A stretch of DNA of 55,070 nucleotides from an uncultured Burkholderiales bacterium (GTDB lineage: Bacteria; Pseudomonadota; Gammaproteobacteria; Burkholderiales; Burkholderiaceae_C): assembly GCA_937873395.1 (NCBI GenBank), contig CALMYH010000011.1, forward strand, positions 1 through 55,070, written 5' to 3'. A program made the translations under genes and the position numbers. Below, in pieces: positions 1 through 7,623 of this stretch. The notes under the pieces were generated by a model that was given only the letters and a program-made list of their open reading frames with translations, had not been told where the DNA came from and did not search any database. Within the stretch, counting starts at the first letter, position 1. Each line of letters opens with the position of its first letter.

Positions 1-796
1 TGGCGTCGATGTCCGGGGCGCCGAACAGCTCCAGCGGCCGGGTGGTGCCGCGGCCCTCGCTGAGCGTGCTGCCTTCGAGCATGACGGTGCCGGCATAGGC
101 CCGCGCCATCCATAGATTGGGGGCGTTGGGGCTGGGGTTGACCCAGGTGCGTTCACCCACCGGCCAGCCAAACCCGGGGCCGGCTTCGGGTTGCCAGCCC
201 TCCATGGTGATGACACGGTATTCGACCGAGAGACCCAGCTGGGCGATGAACCAGTGCCCCAGTTCACCCATGGTCATGCCGTGTCTCATGGGCAGGGGGC
301 CGGCACCCACGAAGCTCTCCCAGCCCGGTTGCAGCAGCGTCCCTTCGACGGGCCGGCCTGCCGGGTTGGGGCGGTCCAGCACCCAGACGGCCTTGCCGTG
401 CCGGGCAGCGGCCTCCAGCACGTAGCGCAGCGTGGTGATGAAGGTGTAAATGCGGCAGCCCAGGTCCTGCAGGTCGACCAGCACCACGTCGAACGTGTCC
501 ATCATGGCGTCGGTGGGGCGGCGGACCTCACCGTACAGGCTGAACACCGGAATGCCCAGCTGCGGATCGGTGAAGTCGGGCGACTCGACCATGTTGTCCT
601 GCTTGTCGCCGCGCAGGCCGTGCTGGGGTCCGAAAGCGGCTGTCAGCCGCACATCCGGCAGGGCCGCCAGGGCATCGAGTGAATGGGTCAGGTCGCGCGT
701 GACCGAGGCCGGGTGGGCCAGCAGGGCGACGCGCCGGCCGGCCAGGGGTGCGCGCAGGGCTGTGTCGGACAGAAAACGTTCGATGCCGAAAAACAT
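1..796 (-). CDS. namZ: DUF1343 / NamZ-type exo-beta-N-acetylmuramidase (C-terminus outside window)
   Basis: The minus-strand frame is open from an ATG at 796 to the window edge, giving about 265 residues that start MFFGIERFL. The segment ALLAHPASVT, then FGPQHGLRGD, LVDLQDLGCRIYTF, DRPNPAGR and the later PLRHGMT-like PLPMRHGMTMGE are hallmarks of DUF1343. The family prototype NamZ removes terminal N-acetylmuramic acid during peptidoglycan turnover. No signal peptide is visible at this start. The family is about 400 residues long, so roughly a third is missing beyond position 1. It follows the DOMON-like gene by 37 bases on the same strand and may share its transcript. The family call is firm; the enzymatic role is by homology. 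Confidence 0.85.
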   Translation of the reverse strand, partial: MFFGIERFLSDTALRAPLAGRRVALLAHPASVTRDLTHSLDALAALPDVRLTAAFGPQHGLRGDKQDNMVESPDFTDPQLGIPVFSLYGEVRRPTDAMMDTFDVVLVDLQDLGCRIYTFITTLRYVLEAAARHGKAVWVLDRPNPAGRPVEGTLLQPGWESFVGAGPLPMRHGMTMGELGHWFIAQLGLSVEYRVITMEGWQPEAGPGFGWPVGERTWVNPSPNAPNLWMARAYAGTVMLEGSTLSEGRGTTRPLELFGAPDIDA

Positions 797-833
797 GGGG
801 ATGGTCAAAGTAAGGGTGGACGTGCGCGGGCCG

Positions 834-1436
834 TCAGCGGTGCGCAGGAAACGGGGGCAGCTCAGGCTGCAGGGTCCAGCCACGGCGGTCGTGAAAATCG
901 GGCCTGTCTTTCGGGTGCTGCAGGGCCAGATAGGCCAGCCTGCCGTCCCGGTGCGCCAGCACGGCACTCAGGCCGATCTGCCAGGGGCGTTCGGGCAACA
1001 GGACGGCGGGCACCCAGACCATTTGCGCAGGCGCCGGGCTCGGCAGCCATTCGGCGCTGGGCATCTCCGGTGCCCGGGGGCAGGCGTCGGCGGGCGTGCG
1101 CTCCCGCTCGCGCGAGAAAGCATAGCAAGCCCAGCGGCCCGAGGGGGAAAAATTGAACTCGCGGTAGGCTACCTGGTCCTGTCGGGCCACGAACAGCTCG
1201 AAACAGGTGCTCTGCCACAGGCCATCGGCGGGCCCTGGTGTCTCGGCGGCGGGAATGTGCAGGCAGGCGAGTTCGGATGCCGGCCCCTGAAGCTGGTAGC
1301 TCAGCAGCAGGCCCGGGCCCGCCTCGGAGCCGACCACGGCCAGGGTCACCTGGACCGACAAGGCGGCCGGCCAGGCGGATGCCGGATGGATTTGCAGGGC
1401 AACAGCGGGAGAGGGCAGGGCATTCACGCCCGCCAT
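834..1436 (-). CDS. DOMON-like domain protein
   Basis: This is a 200-residue protein with no signal peptide or membrane segment. The central part (GLWQSTCFELFVA, then YREFNFSPSGRWACYAF) is the beta-sandwich signature of DOMON-like carbohydrate/heme-binding folds found in uncharacterised proteobacterial proteins. It lies directly upstream of the muramidase gene on the same strand, and in related genomes such proteins often neighbour DUF1343. A sugar- or ligand-binding role linked to cell-wall turnover is only an inference. The start at 1436 (MAGVNALPSP) is the only good ATG; 24 bases separate it from the end of the PPK2 gene upstream. Confidence 0.75.
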   Translation of the reverse strand: MAGVNALPSPAVALQIHPASAWPAALSVQVTLAVVGSEAGPGLLLSYQLQGPASELACLHIPAAETPGPADGLWQSTCFELFVARQDQVAYREFNFSPSGRWACYAFSRERERTPADACPRAPEMPSAEWLPSPAPAQMVWVPAVLLPERPWQIGLSAVLAHRDGRLAYLALQHPKDRPDFHDRRGWTLQPELPPFPAHR

Positions 1437-1460
1437 TCTCGCAGCAGCGCAGAGACTGCT

Positions 1461-2375
1461 TCAGTAAACCTCGGGCACGATCATGTTGGCCGGCACTGGA
1501 TGGCGGATGTAGTCGGGGTTGCGCACCCGCGCCGGCAGCACCACCTCGGGGCGCTCGATCTCGTGGTAGTCGAACTGCCCGAGCAGGTGGTGGATGCAGT
1601 TGAGCCTTGCCTTCTTCTTGTCCACCGCCTGCACCACCCACCAGGGAGCCTCGGCAATGTGGGTGCGCTCGATCATGGTCTCCTTGGCGCGGGTGTAGTC
1701 TTCCCAGCGCCGGCGGCTCTCCAGGTCCATGGGGCTGAGCTTCCACTGCTTGAGCGGGTCGTGGATGCGACCGAGGAAGCGCAGGTGCTGCTCGTCGTCG
1801 GTGATGGAGAACCAGTACTTGATGAGCCGGATGCCCGAGCGCACCAGCATGCGCTCGAACTCGGGCACCGAGCGGAAGAACTCTTCGTATTCGTCGTCGT
1901 TGCAGAAGCCCATGACCTTCTCGACGCCGGCGCGGTTGTACCAGCTGCGGTCGAACAGCACCATCTCGCCGGCCGCCGGCAGGTGTGGCACGTAACGCTG
2001 GAAGTACCACTGGGTACGCTCGCGGTCGTTGGGGGCGGGCAGGGCCACCACCCGGCAGACGCGCGGATTCAGTCGCTGGGTGATGCGCTTGATGACACCG
2101 CCCTTGCCGGCGGCATCGCGCCCTTCGAACAGGATCACCACCTTCTCGCGCGAGTGGGCCACCCAGTCCTGCAGCTTGACCAGCTCGGCCTGGAGCCGGA
2201 ACAGCTCCTTGAAATAGCGCAGGCGCTCGGCCCGTTCGGCGTCGGTGCGCGCGATCACCTGGCCGCTTTCGTCCAGCTGACGGTCTTCGATCTCCAGTTC
2301 CAGCTCCTCGTCGTAGCTGTCGATCAGGTCGCGCTCGATGCGCTGGACGAGGTCCTGGTGGAAGTCGGGGAGCAT
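1461..2375 (-). CDS. ppk2: Polyphosphate kinase 2 (PPK2 family)
   Basis: PPK2 enzymes move phosphate between polyphosphate and nucleoside di- or monophosphates, usually to regenerate GTP or ATP in the cytoplasm. With the start at 2375 (MLPDFHQDL) the protein has 304 residues, a normal length for a one-domain PPK2. Walker A is GRDAAGKGG (about residues 85-93); Walker B is FDRSWYNRAGVE (about 141-152). A family-typical WYFQRY precedes Walker B and a lid-like segment rich in R/E follows. An in-frame ATG at 2405 would add ten residues (MCPPGHCLHT) that look non-native. The gene is divergent from the OlsB-type gene and sits in a locus that also holds ppk1 and ppx. The substrate class (ADP, GDP or AMP) cannot be read from the sequence. 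Confidence 0.92.
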   Translation of the reverse strand: MLPDFHQDLVQRIERDLIDSYDEELELEIEDRQLDESGQVIARTDAERAERLRYFKELFRLQAELVKLQDWVAHSREKVVILFEGRDAAGKGGVIKRITQRLNPRVCRVVALPAPNDRERTQWYFQRYVPHLPAAGEMVLFDRSWYNRAGVEKVMGFCNDDEYEEFFRSVPEFERMLVRSGIRLIKYWFSITDDEQHLRFLGRIHDPLKQWKLSPMDLESRRRWEDYTRAKETMIERTHIAEAPWWVVQAVDKKKARLNCIHHLLGQFDYHEIERPEVVLPARVRNPDYIRHPVPANMIVPEVY

Positions 2376-2483
2376 GGTGTGCAGACAGTGGCCTGGGGGA
2401 CACAAGCGTAGCGCCGCTGTGTGACAAAACGGTGAATCCGGGCCCTTCGGGGTGAGGGGCGAGGCACCGTGTTGCGAGGCGGC

Positions 2484-2539
2484 GTTTCATGGTTTTGTCA
2501 TGCCGACTTCTTCAGGGTGTCACAGGTGCTCCACAGAAT
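2484..2539 (+). promoter_or_regulatory. Candidate PHO box array and -10 for the acyltransferase/phosphoesterase operon
   Basis: Heptamers resembling CTGTCAT recur every 11 bases: GTTTCAT at 2484, TTGTCAT at 2495, a poor copy at 2506 and GTGTCAC at 2517. Ten bases after the last good copy lies CAGAAT (2534-2539), a 4/6 match to TATAAT, the spacing seen at PhoB-activated promoters. The predicted transcript would start near 2546 and give a leader of about 33 bases before the ATG at 2579. The individual matches are imperfect; the 11-bp phasing is the main support. PhoB and PhoR are encoded in the same window. Confidence 0.5.
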
Positions 2540-2578
2540 CGTCCGCAGGAGCCGCGCGGTGCGGCTGGAGAAGACCGG

Positions 2579-3430
2579 ATGAAAGAACTGCCGACCCCCA
2601 CCTTCGACCTGTCCCCCCGTGCCCTGCCCCGGGGGTCTCTTCATCCGCGGACCGATTTTGCGCCCCGGCCTCTGGCGGCCCAGGAGCCTGCGTCCGGCAT
2701 CGAAGTGGCCTGGGCACGGCACCTGGATGAGGTTCGTGAGGCGCAGCGACTGAGGTACGAGGTGTTCGCCGGCGAGATGGGCGCCACACTGCCCCAAACC
2801 CTGCCGGGTCACGATGTGGACCTGTTCGACGACTTCTGCGAGCACCTGCTGGTGCGGGACATCCAGACCCGGCAGGTGATCGGCACCTACCGCGTGCTCA
2901 CGCCAGCCCAGGCCCGACGTGTGGGAAGCACCTACAGCGATACCGAGTTCGACCTGACCCGATTGCGCACGGTGCGCGAGCGCATGGTCGAGCTGGGGCG
3001 CAGTTGCGTGCACCGGGAGCACCGGCATGGCGGCGTCATCATGGCGCTGTGGGGGGCACTGGCCGAGTTCATGGTGCGCAATCAGCTGGATGTGATGATC
3101 GGCTGCGCCAGCATCCCGATGAACTGGCACGGCCCGCAAGGCCTGATCGGCGGTGGTCATGCGGCGGCCAGCATCTGGCGCCAGGTCAGGGAGAAGCACC
3201 TGGCGTCCATCGAGTATCACGTTCGGCCGCGCCTGCCGCTGCCGATCGATCGTCTGGATGACAGTCTGGACGTGGAGCCACCGGCCCTGATCAAGGGCTA
3301 TCTGAGGCTGGGCGCCAAGGTCCTCGGGCCACCGGCCTGGGATCCGGACTTCAATGCCGCCGATCTGCCGATGATGATGCGCATCGCCGATCTGCCCCCC
3401 CGGTACCGGCGCCACTTCCTGGGGGCCTGA
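2579..3430 (+). CDS. olsB: OlsB-type GNAT N-acyltransferase (ornithine/amino-lipid synthesis)
   Basis: The protein has 283 residues starting MKELPTPTF. GGAGA nine bases upstream supports this ATG over an in-frame one at 2489. The core has the OlsB-like pattern: EAQRLRYEVFAGEMGA, then DVDLFDDFCEHLLVRD, an acyl-CoA/ACP-binding GTYRVLTP strand, ELGRSCVHREHR, and IGCASIP. OlsB transfers a 3-hydroxyacyl group from acyl carrier protein to ornithine, giving the lyso form of a phosphorus-free membrane lipid. The next gene starts within its stop codon, so the pair is co-translated. No olsA-type O-acyltransferase is next to it. The amino acid acylated is not certain, and automatic pipelines often name this family only as a GNAT or hemolysin-like protein. 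Confidence 0.75.
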   Translation: MKELPTPTFDLSPRALPRGSLHPRTDFAPRPLAAQEPASGIEVAWARHLDEVREAQRLRYEVFAGEMGATLPQTLPGHDVDLFDDFCEHLLVRDIQTRQVIGTYRVLTPAQARRVGSTYSDTEFDLTRLRTVRERMVELGRSCVHREHRHGGVIMALWGALAEFMVRNQLDVMIGCASIPMNWHGPQGLIGGGHAAASIWRQVREKHLASIEYHVRPRLPLPIDRLDDSLDVEPPALIKGYLRLGAKVLGPPAWDPDFNAADLPMMMRIADLPPRYRRHFLGA

Positions 3431-4332
3431 TGCGTCCGCTTGCCGCCACGGGTGCCCTACTGACGGCTCGGACCGCGATCGCCGCGGCCAGCGGCGCCTT
3501 TCAGTCGGTGGACATCGGCCAGGACGAAGACGCCGACCGGCAGGAGGCGCCGCGATATCGGGCCGTGTTCATCTCGGACCTGCATCTGGGCACCCCCGGC
3601 TGCCAGGCCCGAGCCCTGCTGGACTTCCTGCGCGAGCATCCTAGCGAATCGCTCTATCTGGTGGGCGACATCATCGATGGCTGGCAGTTGCGGCGGCGCT
3701 GGTTCTGGCCGCAGGCCCACAACGACGTGGTCCAGAAGGTGCTTCGCCGGGCGCGCAAGGGTTGCCGCGTGGTGTTTGTGCCCGGCAACCATGACGAGTT
3801 TGCACGCCAGTTCGACGGACACCATTTCGGCGGCATCGAGGTCCGCAACGAGGTGGTCCACCTGACCGCCGACGGGCGCCGCCTCTGGGTCGTCCATGGC
3901 GATCATTTCGACGGTGTCATCCAGTGCGCCAAATGGCTGGCCTACCTGGGTGACAACCTGTACGAGTTCAGCCTGCGGCTGAACCGGCACCTCAACAGCT
4001 GGCGGGCCCGCCTCGGCTTGCCGTACTGGTCGCTGTCCCAGTACCTCAAGCACCGGGTCAAGAGTGCGCTGAACTACGTGACCGATTTCGAGCGGGCCGT
4101 GGCCCATGAGGCACGGCAGCGAGGCTACCAAGGGGTGGTCTGCGGCCACATCCATCGGCCCGAGATGCGGTCGATCGACGGTACCCTGTATTGCAACGAT
4201 GGGGACTGGGTGGAAAGCCTGAGCGCCCTGGTCGAGCACGCCGACGGCCGGCTGGAGCTGGTGCACTGGCATGGGCAGCCCCATGGCCCGGCCAGCGAGA
4301 CACCTGCCGCCGGGGTGGGGCAGGTGGTCTGA
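3430..4332 (+). CDS. Calcineurin-like metallophosphoesterase (usually annotated UDP-2,3-diacylglucosamine diphosphatase; PlcP-type phospholipase C candidate)
   Basis: The 300-residue protein begins at an ATG sharing one base with the stop of the acyltransferase gene. All metallophosphoesterase motifs are present: SDLH (D50, H52), VGDIID (79-84), GNHDE (119-123), HGDHFD (156-161) and GHIH (239-242). This makes a complete two-metal site. Residues 1-40 are variable and not clearly a signal peptide. The family is commonly labelled LpxH-like. The Sinorhizobium phospholipase PlcP, which strips phosphate from phospholipids under phosphate limitation, belongs to the same broad fold and family. Coupling to an OlsB-type gene, a PHO-like promoter and the Pho locus favour the lipid-remodelling reading, but sequence alone does not exclude a lipid A role. 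Confidence 0.72.
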   Translation: MRPLAATGALLTARTAIAAASGAFQSVDIGQDEDADRQEAPRYRAVFISDLHLGTPGCQARALLDFLREHPSESLYLVGDIIDGWQLRRRWFWPQAHNDVVQKVLRRARKGCRVVFVPGNHDEFARQFDGHHFGGIEVRNEVVHLTADGRRLWVVHGDHFDGVIQCAKWLAYLGDNLYEFSLRLNRHLNSWRARLGLPYWSLSQYLKHRVKSALNYVTDFERAVAHEARQRGYQGVVCGHIHRPEMRSIDGTLYCNDGDWVESLSALVEHADGRLELVHWHGQPHGPASETPAAGVGQVV

Positions 4333-4378
4333 AGGATCACGACCCGACGCCTGTGGACTCTTCGTGACAGGACGGTAT

Positions 4379-4413
4379 CTGTCACGGTATTGACATGTTC
4401 GGACGCGGATAAT
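4379..4413 (+). promoter_or_regulatory. Candidate PHO box and -10 upstream of ppk1
   Basis: CTGTCAC (4379-4385), four bases, then TTGACAT (4390-4396) form the 11-bp-spaced direct repeat of a PHO box (6/7 and 5/7 matches). GATAAT, a 5/6 match to the -10 consensus, lies 11 bases further at 4408-4413. There is no good conventional -35, as expected when PhoB replaces it. A GTGACAG at 4364-4370 also makes an inverted repeat with the first heptamer, so a second regulator is possible. Confidence 0.65.
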
Positions 4414-4498
4414 CGGGGCCCTGCAGCAACAGTCGCGGCGCGGTGCCGCACCGGCAGGCCCGGCCGCTATCATGGCCTGGTTCACCCAGTCAGAACCC

Positions 4499-6580
4499 AT
4501 GAGCGGCAACACGCATTCCCAGAAGATTCCCTTCCTGGACCGGGACCACAGCATCCTGGCTTTCAACGCCCGGGTGATGGACTGGGCCAGGCGCCCCGAC
4601 GTGCCTTTGCTTGAAAGGCTGCGCTACCTGAGCATCGTCTCGAGCAATCTCGACGAGTTCTTCGAGGTCAGGGTGGCTCCGCACCTGACGGCGCACCATG
4701 CGAACGAGCAGCGGGGGCTGTACACGGTGCACAGCTACGACACCCTGTCACAGCGCGTGCATGAGCTGGTGGCCCAGCAATACGCCATCTACAACGACGA
4801 ACTGCTGCCGCTGCTGGAAAGAAAAGGCATCCGTCTGGTGCCCCACAGCGAACGCAACGCGCGCCAGAAGCGCTGGGTCAAGGACTATTTCGTGCGCGAG
4901 GTGCAGCCCTTGCTGTTGCCCATCGGGCTGGATCCGGCGCACCCGTTTCCGCAGGTGGCGAACAAGTCGCTGAACTTCATCGTCCGCCTCACCGGCAAGG
5001 ACGCCTTCGGACGAGAGAACGAGGTGGCGATCGTCAAGGTGCCGCGCATCCTGCCCCGCTTTCTCCAGATGCCGCCTGTCAAGGGATCCCGGCAGCTGCA
5101 CTTCGTCTCCATTTCCAGCCTCATCCGTTCCCACCTGAACGACCTCTTTCCGGGCCGGCAGGTGACGGAGTTCTCCCAGTTCCGGGTCACGCGGCATTCC
5201 GATCTTGCGGTGGACGAGGAAGAGGTGAAGAACCTGCGCACGGCGCTGCGCAAGGGCCTGCAGCAGCGCCACTTTGGCCAGGCCTTGCGGCTGGAGGTCT
5301 CCGCCGGCTGCTCCGATTACCTGGCCCGCTTCCTGCTGGACCAGTTCGGGTTGCCCGAGCAGGCCCTGTACCGCGTTCCCGGCCCGGTCAATCTGGTGCG
5401 CCTGAATCAGCTGATCGACCGGGTCGATCAGCCCAGCCTGCGCTTTGCGCCCTACCAGGGCGCCTGGCCGGTCCAGCTCACGCCCGGTCAGTCCTTCTTC
5501 GACCGCCTCAAGCAGGGGGATGTGCTGATCCACCAGCCCTATGAAGCGTTCGACGCGGTGCTGGCCTTCCTGCGCGAAGCCGTGGAAGATCCGAACGTGC
5601 TGGCCATCAAGCAGACCATCTACCGAACGGGTGCACGATCCGAGCTGATGGAATTGCTGCGTGAGGCGGTGCGACGGGGCAAGGAGGTCACCGCGGTCGT
5701 CGAGCTCAAGGCCCGCTTCGATGAAGAGGCCAACATCAGCTACGCGGAGCGGCTGGAGTCGGTGGGGGCGCAGGTGGTCTACGGCGTGGTCGGACTCAAG
5801 ACCCACGCCAAGATGCTGCTGGTGACCCGGCGCGAGGAGGGGCAGTTGCGCCGCTACGCCCACCTGTCCACCGGCAACTACAACCCCAACACGGCGCGCC
5901 TGTACACCGACCTGAGCTACCTCACGGCCGACGATGCCCTGACCGCCGATCTGGACCAGATCTTCCTGCACCTGGCCAGCCAGAACCGCCTGTCCCGCCT
6001 GAACAAGGTGCTGATGGCGCCGTTCCATCTGCACAAGGCCATGATCGACAGGGTCGATGCGGCCGCGGCGGCGGCGCGCGAGGGCAAGGACGCCCGCATC
6101 CTGCTGAAGATGAACGCCCTGACCGATGAGCCGATGGCGCGCGCGCTCGTGCTGGCCTCACAGAGCGGGGTGAAGATCGACCTCATCGTGCGCGGGGCCT
6201 GCATCCTGCCGGCCCAGGTGCCCGGCCTGACCGAGAACATCCGGGTGCGCTCGGTCATCGGACGGCTGCTGGAACACTCCCGGGTGTTCCTGTTCCGGGT
6301 CGCCGGCGAGGACGAGCTCTGGCTCTCCAGTGCCGACTGGATGAACCGCAACATGCTTCGGCGTGTCGAACTGGCCTGGCCGGTCACCGACCCGTCAATG
6401 CGGCACCGGCTGGTGGACGAGTGCATTCACACCTACCTGCACGACAACCGCGACGCCTGGCTGCTCAACGCAGACGGGCAATACCAGCCGGCCCCGGCGG
6501 GTGGCGGCCGTCAGCGTGCCGCCCCGGTGTCGGCGCAGGCCGTGCTGATGGCACGCTATGGCAGTGCGCGCGTGACATGA
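4499..6580 (+). CDS. ppk1: Polyphosphate kinase 1
   Basis: PPK1 builds long-chain polyphosphate from the ATP gamma-phosphate. The 693-residue product has the full domain set: N-terminal helical domain with NLDEFFEVRV, head domain, and two C-terminal phospholipase-D-like domains. The autophosphorylated histidine is H436 in KTHAKM and the second catalytic histidine H593 in LLEHSRVF. These positions are within one residue of the E. coli enzyme. NANPNT-like STGNYNPNTARLYTD is also present. The start at MSGNTH (4499) fits the family; an in-frame ATG at 4472 would add nine residues and neither has a clear ribosome site. A PHO-like promoter lies upstream. It is followed closely by sixA. Confidence 0.97.
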   Translation: MSGNTHSQKIPFLDRDHSILAFNARVMDWARRPDVPLLERLRYLSIVSSNLDEFFEVRVAPHLTAHHANEQRGLYTVHSYDTLSQRVHELVAQQYAIYNDELLPLLERKGIRLVPHSERNARQKRWVKDYFVREVQPLLLPIGLDPAHPFPQVANKSLNFIVRLTGKDAFGRENEVAIVKVPRILPRFLQMPPVKGSRQLHFVSISSLIRSHLNDLFPGRQVTEFSQFRVTRHSDLAVDEEEVKNLRTALRKGLQQRHFGQALRLEVSAGCSDYLARFLLDQFGLPEQALYRVPGPVNLVRLNQLIDRVDQPSLRFAPYQGAWPVQLTPGQSFFDRLKQGDVLIHQPYEAFDAVLAFLREAVEDPNVLAIKQTIYRTGARSELMELLREAVRRGKEVTAVVELKARFDEEANISYAERLESVGAQVVYGVVGLKTHAKMLLVTRREEGQLRRYAHLSTGNYNPNTARLYTDLSYLTADDALTADLDQIFLHLASQNRLSRLNKVLMAPFHLHKAMIDRVDAAAAAAREGKDARILLKMNALTDEPMARALVLASQSGVKIDLIVRGACILPAQVPGLTENIRVRSVIGRLLEHSRVFLFRVAGEDELWLSSADWMNRNMLRRVELAWPVTDPSMRHRLVDECIHTYLHDNRDAWLLNADGQYQPAPAGGGRQRAAPVSAQAVLMARYGSARVT

Positions 6581-6611
6581 ACGGCAGGGGATGGTGATGG
6601 AGGACCGAAGC

Positions 6612-7118
6612 ATGGCCAGAGACATCACGCGGGGCATGGACCTGATTCTGTGGCGCCATGCCGAGGCCCACGATCACCCGGACCTGATGTCGGGCCGGGC
6701 CGGGGACGAGCAGGATCTGCGGCGGCGGCTCACCACCAAGGGCGAAAAACAGGCCGCCCGGATGGCGGCATGGCTGGACAGGCAATTGCCGGACGGTGCG
6801 CGCATCCTGTGCAGCCCCGCCGTGCGCTGCGAACAGACGGCGATGGCGCTGGGCCGCAAGCTGCGCTTCCGCGACGAATTGCTGCCCGAACGCGATCCGC
6901 AAAGCCTGCTCGATCTGGCCCAGTGGCCCCAGGGGCGCTCGCCCGTGGTGCTGGTGGGGCACCAGCCGACGCTGGGTCAGGTGGTGGCCCGATTGCTGGG
7001 ACTGGAGCAGGGCGTTTGCTCGGTGCGGAAAGGCGCGCTTTGGTGGCTGCGCTATCGCGAGCGTGAAGGACGCAGCGAAGCGGTGCTGGTGACGGTGCAG
7101 TCGCCCGAGCTTCTGTGA
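6612..7118 (+). CDS. sixA: SixA-type phosphohistidine phosphatase
   Basis: A 168-residue histidine-phosphatase-fold protein. The catalytic RHA motif is at R15-H16-A17 (ILWRHAEA) and the second histidine is H117 in LVGHQPTLG. CSPAVRCEQTA supplies the family arginine. The protein is a single short domain, as in SixA, rather than a cobalamin or phosphoglycerate mutase. SixA removes phosphate from phosphohistidine, classically the Hpt domain of ArcB and also the nitrogen-PTS protein NPr. GGAGG at 6599-6603 is eight bases before the ATG at 6612, which fixes the start over ATGs at 6591 and 6636. It lies 31 bases behind ppk1 and is probably co-transcribed. A kinase with an Hpt domain is encoded about 0.5 kb away. 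Confidence 0.88.
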   Translation: MARDITRGMDLILWRHAEAHDHPDLMSGRAGDEQDLRRRLTTKGEKQAARMAAWLDRQLPDGARILCSPAVRCEQTAMALGRKLRFRDELLPERDPQSLLDLAQWPQGRSPVVLVGHQPTLGQVVARLLGLEQGVCSVRKGALWWLRYREREGRSEAVLVTVQSPELL

Positions 7119-7120
7119 CA

Positions 7121-7138
7121 GGCGGCGGCATCGCCGCC
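7121..7138. terminator. GC hairpin between convergent sixA and the ribbon-helix-helix gene
   Basis: GGCGGCG (7121-7127), loop GCAT, CGCCGCC (7132-7138) form a perfect 7-bp stem squeezed into the 24 bases between two convergent stop codons. There is no T-run on either side, so it may act as a transcript end protector or a weak bidirectional stop rather than a strong intrinsic terminator. Confidence 0.4.
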
Positions 7139-7142
7139 GCCA

Positions 7143-7556
7143 TCAGGTGGTGGGCTTGCGTCGGCGGCTGGAGGGGGGCGCTGGCGGAACGGGTGCCTTG
7201 GCCTCGGCGGGCTTGGCCGGCTTGGCAGTCCTTGCCCTGGCCGGGGCAGGTCGTGGTGATGACCGTTGGGCGGGGGCTTGCGGAGCCGGCGGGCTGGCCT
7301 CGACGGTCGTGGCCGCCGGGCGGCCGGTCTTGAGCTGGGGCACAGCTGCAATCGCCTGCTTGAACCCGGCGTCGTTCATGCCCTGCAGCGCCAGCAGGCC
7401 GGCGCGCAGCAGCTCGCTCTTCTTGACGCTGGTGCCCAGGGCAACCGCCCGGGTCTTGAGCAGGTCGATGGCTGCGTACTCGCCTTTGGGAATGGTGAAA
7501 CTGTCGCGAACCAGCTTGGGCTTCTTGCGATCGGCTTTGGCAGGGTGGTCGGTCAT
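7143..7556 (-). CDS. Small ribbon-helix-helix-like protein with basic Pro/Ala-rich tail
   Basis: I do not recognise a named family. The 137-residue protein has two parts. Residues 14-58 read as a strand (KLVRDSFTIP), a helix (GEYAAIDLLKTRAVALG) and a second helix (SVKKSELLRAGLLAL), the layout of ribbon-helix-helix DNA-binding domains. Residues 77-137 are disordered, rich in Pro, Ala, Lys and Arg, and end RRRKPTT. No membrane or signal segment is present. Three perfect 9-bp tandem repeats overlap its promoter, which suggests autoregulation. It is downstream of the hybrid kinase gene on the same strand and convergent with sixA. The tail could bind nucleic acid or polyphosphate; both are guesses. 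Confidence 0.7.
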   Translation of the reverse strand: MTDHPAKADRKKPKLVRDSFTIPKGEYAAIDLLKTRAVALGTSVKKSELLRAGLLALQGMNDAGFKQAIAAVPQLKTGRPAATTVEASPPAPQAPAQRSSPRPAPARARTAKPAKPAEAKAPVPPAPPSSRRRKPTT

Positions 7557-7586
7557 CAGGGGCCTCTGGTCGGAAAAGGATGTCTC

Positions 7587-7592
7587 ATTTTA
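7587..7592 (-). promoter_or_regulatory. Candidate -10 element of the ribbon-helix-helix gene
   Basis: On the minus strand TAAAAT (7587-7592) is a 5/6 match to the -10 consensus, about 30 bases before the ATG at 7556. The -35 region falls inside the TATATACGG repeats and matches the sigma-70 consensus poorly. GAGG is present close upstream of the ATG. Confidence 0.45.
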
Positions 7593-7593
7593 A

Positions 7594-7623
7594 CCGTATA
7601 TACGGTATATACGGTATATACGG
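7594..7623. repeat. Three tandem 9-bp repeats, likely operator
   Basis: After CCG (7594-7596) the unit TATATACGG is repeated perfectly three times (7597-7605, 7606-7614, 7615-7623), followed by TTTTT. CCG plus the first unit makes the 12-bp palindrome CCGTATATACGG. The block covers the expected -35 region of the ribbon-helix-helix gene. Tandem short sites of this kind are typical of ribbon-helix-helix repressors, so this is probably where its product binds. The repeat is strikingly AT-rich against its GC-rich surroundings. Confidence 0.7.

Noticed and set aside
450-2411. Long plus-strand open frame (653 codons) across the first genes
   Set aside because: It is antisense to the NamZ-like, DOMON-like and PPK2 genes, which carry clear family motifs. 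Its protein is low-complexity and lacks any motif.
2421-2438. Degenerate PHO-like repeat facing ppk2
   Set aside because: GATTCAC-N4-TTGTCAC on the minus strand has one weak half (4/7) and only a 3/6 -10 at the proper place, so it is too poor to annotate.
7594-7623. Tandem repeats as a CRISPR remnant
   Set aside because: Units are 9 bases with no spacers and no cas gene is near; an operator is far more likely.
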